Source: Lachnospiraceae bacterium (GTDB lineage Bacteria; Bacillota_A; Clostridia; Lachnospirales; Lachnospiraceae). Taken from it: a stretch of DNA of 57,957 bases. Below are positions 52,648 through 57,957 of this stretch, in pieces. The notes below the pieces were generated by a model that had not been told where the DNA came from, searched no databases, and was given only the letters and a program-made list of their open reading frames with translations. Within the stretch, counting starts at the first letter, position 1. Each line of letters opens with the position of its first letter. The translations under genes and the position numbers were made by a program. The stretch spans positions 1 to 57,957 of the forward strand of contig JAFOYH010000113.1 of assembly GCA_017391465.1 (NCBI GenBank), in the 5' to 3' direction.

Positions 52648-53628
52648 ATGAGTGAAAACAGCAAAACTCCATTATTAGAGGTAAAGGGATTAAAGAAATG
52701 GTTCCCTTCCAAATCCAAAGCATTTTCTAAAGAAAAAGTATACATTAAAGCCGTTGACGGTGTAAGTTTTACATTGAACAGAGGTGAAACACTGGGTGTT
52801 GTAGGTGAATCCGGCTGTGGTAAATCGACAATGGGCCGTTCTGTTCTTCGTCTTCTTGAACCTACAGAAGGTGAAGTTTATTTTGAAGGCAAAGATTTCA
52901 CAGCAATGAAGGATGCGGAACTTCGCAAGTTCCGTACAGACCTTCAGATTATTTTCCAGGATCCATATGCATCTTTGGATCCTCGTATGACAATCGGTGA
53001 TATCATTGCTGAGCCGTTAGACATTCAGTTAAAACTTAAACCGGAGGAACGTCTTGAACGCATTCTTAAAACAATGAAACGTGTTGGCTTAAATACAAAA
53101 TATTTCAACCGTTATCCACACGAATTTTCCGGCGGTCAGCGCCAGCGTATTGGTATCGCACGTGCCATTGTTTTAGAACCAAAACTTATGGTTTGTGACG
53201 AACCGGTTTCTGCTTTGGACGTTTCAATCCAGGCTCAGGTATTGAACCTTTTGATGGATTTACAGAAAGAAATGGGTATGGCGTATATCTTTATTTCTCA
53301 TGACTTAAGTGTTATCAAACACATTTCTGACCGAGTTATGGTTATGTATCTTGGACATGTTGTGGAAGTTGCTGATAAAGCAGATCTTTATAATCATTCC
53401 ATGCATCCATATACAATCGCTCTTTTATCAGCGATTCCGGTTGCAGATCGTAAACACAAAAAAGAAAAGATTGTGCTTGAAGGCGATCTTCCAAGCCCTG
53501 CAAATCCACCTTCCGGCTGTGTATTCCATACACGCTGCTGGAAAGCTCAGGATATCTGCAAAACACAGGTGCCTGAATTAAAAGATTGTGGAAACGGACA
53601 TTGCTGCGCATGTCATTTCCCGGAATAA
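52648..53628 (+). CDS. oppF: Peptide ABC transporter ATPase (OppF/DppF type)
   Basis: A 326-residue second ATPase, paired with OppD. Walker [12 protein letters not shown] (about 52-62), the signature [10 protein letters not shown] (about 155-164), Walker [13 protein letters not shown] and IFISHDLS follow the family order. The C-terminal [16 protein letters not shown] cluster is present. It begins at the base after the oppD stop, so translation is coupled. Confidence 0.94.
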   Translation: MSENSKTPLLEVKGLKKWFPSKSKAFSKEKVYIKAVDGVSFTLNRGETLGVVGESGCGKSTMGRSVLRLLEPTEGEVYFEGKDFTAMKDAELRKFRTDLQIIFQDPYASLDPRMTIGDIIAEPLDIQLKLKPEERLERILKTMKRVGLNTKYFNRYPHEFSGGQRQRIGIARAIVLEPKLMVCDEPVSALDVSIQAQVLNLLMDLQKEMGMAYIFISHDLSVIKHISDRVMVMYLGHVVEVADKADLYNHSMHPYTIALLSAIPVADRKHKKEKIVLEGDLPSPANPPSGCVFHTRCWKAQDICKTQVPELKDCGNGHCCACHFPE

Positions 53629-53678
53629 CGAATTCTAATTAAAATTAATCAAATAAAAGAATTACGGAGGAGTTTAAT

Positions 53679-54752
53679 ATGAAGATTACAGGTATTAAAG
53701 TAGACCACACAGATGTGCCATTGGTAGAACCTTTCCGAATTGCTCTTGGTGTGATCACACATTCCAGAAGTGCAATCGTTACGATTGAAACAGACGAAGG
53801 CCTTGTTGGACATGGTGAAGGTGCACCGGCAATTTTGATCAGTGGTGAAAGTTTAGCTGGTACAACAGACGTAATCAAAGCATTTGAAAAACAGCTTATT
53901 GGCGTAGATCCTTGTGACCTTGAAAAAGTTTATTGGATCATGGATCGTGAAGCGGCACATGCAGGAAGTGCAAAATGTGCAATTGACATGGCTTGTTACG
54001 ACTTGCTTGGAAAAAAAGCCGGACTCCCTGTATATAAATTGCTTGGCGGAAACCAGAATTACATGGTAACAGACATGACGGTTGGTATTGATACACCGGA
54101 AATCATGGCTGCTAAAGCAAAAAGACATGTTGAAGCAGGTTTCGATACAATCAAAACAAAAGTTGGTACAACATTTGATGAAGACTTTGCACGTGTTAAA
54201 GCTATTCGTGAAGCTGTTGGAAGCAATGTTAAAATCCGTCTTGATGCAAACCAGGGCTGGAATGCAAAAGATGCCGTTCGTTTGATTGACCGTCTTAATG
54301 AATTTGATATCGAATTGGTTGAACAGCCGGTTCCATATTATGATATTGCAGGTCTTGAATATGTTACAAAACATTCCAAAGTGCCTATCATGTCTGATGA
54401 AAGCTGCTTCAACTCCAAAGATGCACTCCGTTTGATCGAACGTCGTGCGGTTGATTTGGTTAATATCAAATTAATGAAATGCGGCGGTATCCGTGAAGCA
54501 TTGAAGATTAATGCCATCTGTGAAGCTGCAGGTATTGAAGTTATGCTTGGATGTATGGCGGAAGAAAGTAACCTTGGTATTACAGCAGCAGCATCTCTTG
54601 GTGCAGCTACAAAGAATATCACTCGTGCAGACCTTGATGCAACATTCACATTAACCGATCTCCCATTCAAGGGCGGCATGTATGTTCAGGATACAAACAA
54701 ATTGATGTTGCCGGAAGTTCCGGGCTTCGGTTTCATCGGATTTGAAAAATAA
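53679..54752 (+). CDS. Dipeptide epimerase (enolase superfamily; L-Ala-D/L-Glu type)
   Basis: A 357-residue member of the muconate-lactonizing subgroup. Catalytic bases and metal ligands are all visible: K159 and K161 in TIKTKVG, D189 in DANQGW, E215 in VEQPVP, D240 in MSDES and K264 in NIKLMKCGG. This pattern matches L-Ala-D/L-Glu epimerase (YkfB, YcjG), which converts the murein dipeptide L-Ala-D-Glu to L-Ala-L-Glu. Position directly after an oligopeptide importer supports use on imported peptides. Dipeptide epimerases vary in specificity, so the exact substrate is an inference. GGAGG precedes the ATG. Confidence 0.88.
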   Translation: MKITGIKVDHTDVPLVEPFRIALGVITHSRSAIVTIETDEGLVGHGEGAPAILISGESLAGTTDVIKAFEKQLIGVDPCDLEKVYWIMDREAAHAGSAKCAIDMACYDLLGKKAGLPVYKLLGGNQNYMVTDMTVGIDTPEIMAAKAKRHVEAGFDTIKTKVGTTFDEDFARVKAIREAVGSNVKIRLDANQGWNAKDAVRLIDRLNEFDIELVEQPVPYYDIAGLEYVTKHSKVPIMSDESCFNSKDALRLIERRAVDLVNIKLMKCGGIREALKINAICEAAGIEVMLGCMAEESNLGITAAASLGAATKNITRADLDATFTLTDLPFKGGMYVQDTNKLMLPEVPGFGFIGFEK

Positions 54753-54776
54753 ATTTCTATAACGGAGGATAAGAGA

Positions 54777-56156
54777 ATGTATCAGGATTTATCATTTATG
54801 AAAATACCGTTACCAGAAGATGTGTTAAAACTTAAAAATTTCGGTGACTATGAAGGTGCATTGAAAATGATTAATCATTTTTTAGGGAAAGATATTCCAG
54901 TGGCACTTCGTAAACGTCTTGAAATTGAACAGGAAATTATCCGCGTTATTGGAATTGACGAATATCCATTCTCTTATGAAGATGCTTTAGAAATTCTTCG
55001 TAAGAACATCAGTGATTTCAAAGATGAAGAACTTCAGGAATTAAAAGAAATCGGTGCTGCAGATTGGATTTTTATCGATGGTAAGGTACATTTCCAGAGA
55101 AGATTTTATGAAACATTAATTAAAACACGTCCGGCTTATGCGGCCAGAGTTATGGTTCCGGATGATGAAGAAGTTAAATTCAGCGAAATCAAAAATACAA
55201 TCTTGAATGGTAACATTGCTTACATGAAAGAAAACGGCGGAAGAACTGTTCGTACACGTATCCGTTCTACAATTCAGGCGAAAAAAGAATTCGAAGAAGT
55301 TGGACGTAAAGTACGCGTACATTTACCAATTCCAAAAGTATATCAGCAGGTTAAGAGCGTGGAAATTCTTGCTTCTTCTCCAGAGATTACATTTGTGGCA
55401 CCGGAAGATGCAGATCAGAGAACAGTTTACTTCGAAACAGAATTAAAAGAGGACCAGGAATTCATGGTAGAATATACCTATGATTATCACATTGACTATG
55501 TGGAACTTGATCCTGAGAAAGTTGATGCAGAGCAGCCAACCTTCTGTTTGGAAGAACAGTCCCCACACATTCGTTTCACACCATATTTACAGGAAATTGT
55601 TAAAGAACTTGTGGGTGACGAAACAAACCCTGTAGTGAAAGCACGTCGTTTCTATGATTTTGTTACAACAAAGATCATGTACTCTTATATGAGAGAATAT
55701 TTCACAATCGAATGTATTCCGGAATACTGTGCAGTAAACCAGAAAGGTGACTGTGGTGTACAGGCATTATTGTTCATTACACTTTGTCGTATCGCAGGAA
55801 TTCCTGCAAAATGGCAGGCAGGTCTTTATGTGACAGATTACTACACAGGCTGCCATGACTGGGCACAGTTCTATATTGCACCATACGGTTGGGTTTATGC
55901 AGACTGTTCTTTCGGTGGAAGCGCATGGAGAGAAGGCGAGTATGAACGCTGGAATTACTACTTTGGTAACTTGGATATCTATCGTATGCCATCTTGCTCT
56001 GAAGTTGTTAAAGAATTCATTCCACCTAAGAAATGGCTCCGTGGGGATCCTGTAGATAACCAGAGAGGTGAATTTGAATATGAAGATCATGGTCTTCTTT
56101 ATTCACAACTTGAAGTTAAACAGGAACTCATTTCTATGGAAGATATCGATGAATAA
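54777..56156 (+). CDS. Transglutaminase-like (papain-fold) protein
   Basis: A 459-residue protein without signal peptide or membrane segment, so cytoplasmic. The C-terminal half is a transglutaminase core with a complete triad: C326 in KGDCGVQA, H360 in GCHDWAQFY and D376 in YADCSF. Residues about 1-280 are a helical part (about 1-100) followed by a beta-rich region. Bacterial proteins of this fold are usually cysteine proteases rather than cross-linkers. Standing after the importer and dipeptide epimerase, with 24 bases between, it probably cleaves imported peptides before or after epimerisation. That role is inferred. Confidence 0.82.
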   Translation: MYQDLSFMKIPLPEDVLKLKNFGDYEGALKMINHFLGKDIPVALRKRLEIEQEIIRVIGIDEYPFSYEDALEILRKNISDFKDEELQELKEIGAADWIFIDGKVHFQRRFYETLIKTRPAYAARVMVPDDEEVKFSEIKNTILNGNIAYMKENGGRTVRTRIRSTIQAKKEFEEVGRKVRVHLPIPKVYQQVKSVEILASSPEITFVAPEDADQRTVYFETELKEDQEFMVEYTYDYHIDYVELDPEKVDAEQPTFCLEEQSPHIRFTPYLQEIVKELVGDETNPVVKARRFYDFVTTKIMYSYMREYFTIECIPEYCAVNQKGDCGVQALLFITLCRIAGIPAKWQAGLYVTDYYTGCHDWAQFYIAPYGWVYADCSFGGSAWREGEYERWNYYFGNLDIYRMPSCSEVVKEFIPPKKWLRGDPVDNQRGEFEYEDHGLLYSQLEVKQELISMEDIDE

Positions 56157-56164
56157 TTAAATTA

Positions 56165-56206
56165 AAGGCTCGAAAAGAAGGAAACTTCTTTTCGGGTCTT
56201 TTTTTG
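56165..56206 (+). terminator. Terminator of the opp operon
   Basis: Stem CGAAAAGAAG (56171-56180) with CTTCTTTTCG (56185-56194), GAAA loop, and a tail of seven Ts. Confidence 0.93.
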
Positions 56207-56252
56207 TTGAATAATCATTAAAAAAATAATGATAAAAATTATAAAAAAGGTG

Positions 56253-56305
56253 TTGACAAATGAGAATCATTACTGTATTATAATGATAACAGTAATGATT
56301 ACTGT
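56253..56305 (+). promoter_or_regulatory. Rubrerythrin promoter with three Fur-family (PerR-like) boxes
   Basis: TTGACA (56253-56258), a 17-base spacer and TATTAT (56276-56281). Three 7-1-7 boxes cover it: TGAGAATCATTACTG (56261-56275, in the spacer), TTATAATGATAACAG (56278-56292, 11 of 14 matches to the PerR box) and CAGTAATGATTACTG (56290-56304, inside a perfect 17-base palindrome 56289-56305). A perfect 12-base inverted repeat, 56265-56276 with 56289-56300, spans the set. Confidence 0.75.
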
Positions 56306-56359
56306 TTTGAAAAGGATACAATACTTAAAATAAGAAAGAAAAGATAAGGAGATTTGATT

Positions 56360-56902
56360 ATGAAAAAATTTGTTTGTACAGTATGTGGTTATGTTTATGA
56401 AGGTGATGCAGCTCCAGAAAAATGTCCAGTGTGCGGTGTTCCGGCAGAAAAATTTAAAGAACAGGGTGGTATGAGAGTTTGGGCAGCAGAACACGTTGTT
56501 GGTGTGGCACAGGGTGCTCCGGAAGATATCATCATGGATCTTAGAGCCAACTTTGAAGGTGAATGTACAGAAGTTGGTATGTATCTTGCAATGGCAAGAG
56601 TAGCACATAGAGAAGGCTATCCGGAAATTGGTTTGTACTGGGAAAAAGCAGCTTATGAAGAAGCAGAACATGCAGCAAAATTTGCTGAACTTCTTGGTGA
56701 AGTTGTTACAGACAGTACAAAGAAAAATCTTGAAATGCGCGTAGACGCAGAAAATGGCGCAACAGAAGGTAAATTTGATCTTGCAAAACGTGCAAAGGCA
56801 CTTAATCTTGATGCCATTCATGACACAGTACATGAAATGGCTCGTGATGAAGCGAGACATGGTAAAGCATTCGAAGGACTTCTTCAGAGATACTTCGGAT
56901 AA
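56360..56902 (+). CDS. Reverse rubrerythrin (NADH peroxidase type)
   Basis: A 180-residue non-heme iron protein. The rubredoxin domain comes first, with iron ligands C6, C9, C22 and C25 (CTVCGY and CPVCGV), followed by a ferritin-like diiron domain with [26 protein letters not shown] and [15 protein letters not shown]. This reversed order defines the clostridial reverse rubrerythrins, which reduce hydrogen peroxide with electrons from NADH through a reductase. The ATG at 56360 follows AAGGAG; a TTG two codons earlier is not needed. The Fur-family boxes at its promoter suit peroxide-induced release of PerR. Confidence 0.93.
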   Translation: MKKFVCTVCGYVYEGDAAPEKCPVCGVPAEKFKEQGGMRVWAAEHVVGVAQGAPEDIIMDLRANFEGECTEVGMYLAMARVAHREGYPEIGLYWEKAAYEEAEHAAKFAELLGEVVTDSTKKNLEMRVDAENGATEGKFDLAKRAKALNLDAIHDTVHEMARDEARHGKAFEGLLQRYFG

Positions 56903-56984
56903 GATATAGCCGAAAGGCAGAACGAATTCAAATGATAAAAAGTAATATGATATAGATTTAAGCCAAATTGATACTCCTAATTAT

Positions 56985-57021
56985 AAAAAGAGAGAGGGCG
57001 GGAAACCGCTCTCTCCTTTTT
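56985..57021. terminator. Bidirectional terminator, rubrerythrin / Xre regulator
   Basis: A hairpin centred on a GAAA loop (arms AGAGGGCGG / CCGCTCTCT with a wobble pair) flanked by A and T runs, between convergent genes. Confidence 0.85.
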
Positions 57022-57065
57022 GTATTATAATAAGAAATAAATCGTTTGACTGGTTCGTATGATAT

Positions 57066-57383
57066 TTAATGATTATTCAAACCTTCCGCATAGGATAAAA
57101 GTTTTTCACGTCCGACATCGTCCATTTCTTTTGCAAGAAGAATCAATCGACTTTCATAATAATTTAAACGTGCAGGTAATTGAGGATTTCTGATATCAGA
57201 TATACCTAAAATATAATCAATACTTGTGTTAAATATTTTCGCAAGTTTCATAAGGGATTTTGCACTTGGAAAATATTTGCCTTTTTCGTATGCGCTTATG
57301 GTCTCCTGAGATACTTCTAATTCAATGCTTAAACGAACCTGTGTAATGTGTTTTTCTTCTCTTAATTCTTTGATCCTATTCAT
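57066..57383 (-). CDS. Xre-family helix-turn-helix regulator
   Basis: A 105-residue protein with an N-terminal HTH_3 domain: RIKELREEKHITQVRLS, then VSQETISAYEKGKYFPSAKSL (in pieces, about 3-50) and FNTSIDYILG. The C-terminal part (about 68-105) is helical, with no known domain. The ATG at 57383 follows GGAGG by six bases; the frame runs to 57458 but that part covers the promoter. It sits alone between rubrerythrin and hrcA. Target unknown; small Xre proteins often repress their own gene. Confidence 0.88.
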   Translation of the reverse strand: MNRIKELREEKHITQVRLSIELEVSQETISAYEKGKYFPSAKSLMKLAKIFNTSIDYILGISDIRNPQLPARLNYYESRLILLAKEMDDVGREKLLSYAEGLNNH

Positions 57384-57429
57384 ATTGTACCTCCATGTAT
57401 ATAACTGATGATACAATTCAAAGTTGAAT

Positions 57430-57458
57430 ATTATAGAAGCAGAGATTGTATGATGCAA
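57430..57458 (-). promoter_or_regulatory. Promoter of the Xre gene
   Basis: Minus strand TTGCAT (57458-57453), a 17-base spacer and consensus TATAAT (57435-57430). Confidence 0.7.
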
Positions 57459-57563
57459 AAGTTTAAAATATTAATTATACAACATAAAAATCCTCAGCAC
57501 GGTTTTGAATCGGTACTCGGGGATTACTTTTATGTATAAATTTCAAAATAATATTTGAAACTA

Positions 57564-57592
57564 TTGACAAAAAGAGTAGTCAGTGCTATCTT
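57564..57592 (+). promoter_or_regulatory. Promoter of hrcA
   Basis: TTGACA (57564-57569), a 17-base spacer and TATCTT (57587-57592) extended by TGC. The CIRCE operator starts just downstream. Confidence 0.75.
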
Positions 57593-57604
57593 AGTTTATG
57601 GATA

Positions 57605-57631
57605 TTAGCACTCCAATAGAATGAGTGCTAA
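57605..57631 (+). promoter_or_regulatory. CIRCE operator
   Basis: TTAGCACTC (57605-57613), nine bases, GAGTGCTAA (57623-57631): a perfect match to the HrcA-binding CIRCE inverted repeat, placed just after the transcription start. It lets HrcA repress its own operon until heat stress occupies the GroEL chaperonin. Confidence 0.97.
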
Positions 57632-57652
57632 CAAACGAAGAGGAGTGGTCAA

Positions 57653-57957
57653 GTGGAACTGGATGAAAGAAAAGTTAAGATTTTAAACAGTATTATTCAA
57701 ACATATTTGATTACTGGTGAACCGGTAGGCTCCCGGACCATTTCCAAATATACGGACCTGAATCTGAGTTCGGCAACGATTCGTAATGAAATGTCCGATT
57801 TGGAAGATTTAGGTTATATTATACAGCCGCACACATCGGCTGGACGTATTCCGTCAGATAAGGGATATCGTTTTTACGTAGACAATCTGATGAAAGAGAA
57901 GATTGCTGAGGTTGATGAGATGAAGAATCTCATGATTGAGAGGGCAGATAAGCTTGA
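57653..57957 (+). CDS. hrcA: Heat-inducible repressor HrcA, N-terminal part
   Basis: The first 101 codons of hrcA, cut by the window end. The N-terminal winged helix is recognisable from [27 protein letters not shown] (in pieces, about 5-31), [14 protein letters not shown] (about 38-51) and [16 protein letters not shown] (about 60-75). The start is GTG at 57653, with GAGGAG seven bases upstream. HrcA represses class I heat shock genes through CIRCE; grpE-dnaK-dnaJ normally follow and are expected beyond the window. Confidence 0.95.
   Translation, partial: MELDERKVKILNSIIQTYLITGEPVGSRTISKYTDLNLSSATIRNEMSDLEDLGYIIQPHTSAGRIPSDKGYRFYVDNLMKEKIAEVDEMKNLMIERADKL

Noticed and set aside
1..57957. Search by eye for tRNA, rRNA, transposases, integrases, phage genes and CRISPR
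   Set aside because: None could be supported; a covariance-model tRNA scan would be needed to exclude a missed tRNA in the larger gaps.

Overview
The window reads as chromosomal DNA of an AT-rich, anaerobic, spore-forming member of the Clostridia, most likely a Lachnospiraceae-type gut bacterium. Supporting signs are the 3' end of spo0A, the block gpr-spoIIP-lepA-hemW-hrcA with a perfect CIRCE operator, a reverse rubrerythrin, strong GGAGG ribosome binding sites, TTG and GTG starts, and sigma-A-type promoters with 17-base spacers. I see no tRNA, rRNA, insertion sequence, prophage or CRISPR array.

Layout. 1-9.1 kb: spo0A tail, glycogen synthase, an EamA exporter, a candidate small RNA, a LysR regulator divergent from a sodium:neurotransmitter-type symporter, a 23S rRNA uracil methyltransferase and a lipoteichoic-acid-synthase-like enzyme. 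9.1-24.2 kb: peroxiredoxin, two MATE exporters, DegV, a cysteine-cluster protein, a 3-hydroxyacyl-CoA dehydrogenase, dihydroorotase, a CcdA-TlpA fusion, a kinase-like protein, a PflX-type radical SAM protein, a PAP2 phosphatase, an AzlC/AzlD deletion chimera, a thioesterase with an aconitase-family hydratase, and a ZIP metal transporter. 24.4-31.8 kb: a DUF1576 membrane protein, then argG divergent from argCJBD across a symmetric set of arginine-operator-like repeats. 31.9-40.8 kb: two GNAT acetyltransferases, a YdcZ-type membrane protein, then comEA, a two-component system, a GerMN lipoprotein, comEC and holA. 40.8-47.7 kb: rpsT divergent from gpr, spoIIP, lepA, a MaoC-type hydratase and hemW. 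47.7-56.2 kb: a complete oligopeptide ABC transporter with a dipeptide epimerase and a transglutaminase-fold protein. 56.2 kb to the end: reverse rubrerythrin under three Fur-family boxes, an Xre regulator and the start of hrcA.

How the genes work together. Glutamate is converted to ornithine by argJ, argB, argC and argD, and argG acts later at citrulline; both transcription units are likely controlled from one shared operator region. The opp-epimerase-transglutaminase operon resembles in logic the dpp-ykf murein-peptide operon of Bacillus subtilis, with a transglutaminase-fold enzyme where that operon has an NlpC/P60 endopeptidase. The response regulator, histidine kinase and GerMN lipoprotein repeat the architecture of actinobacterial MtrA-MtrB-LpqB and lie between the two DNA-uptake genes.

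The most interesting items are the AzlC/AzlD chimera, the candidate peptidoglycan-peptide salvage operon, the GerMN-linked two-component system inside a competence locus, the promoter-to-terminator small RNA candidate, and the rubrerythrin promoter covered by Fur-family boxes. All functional calls come from reading motifs by eye; no database search was run.
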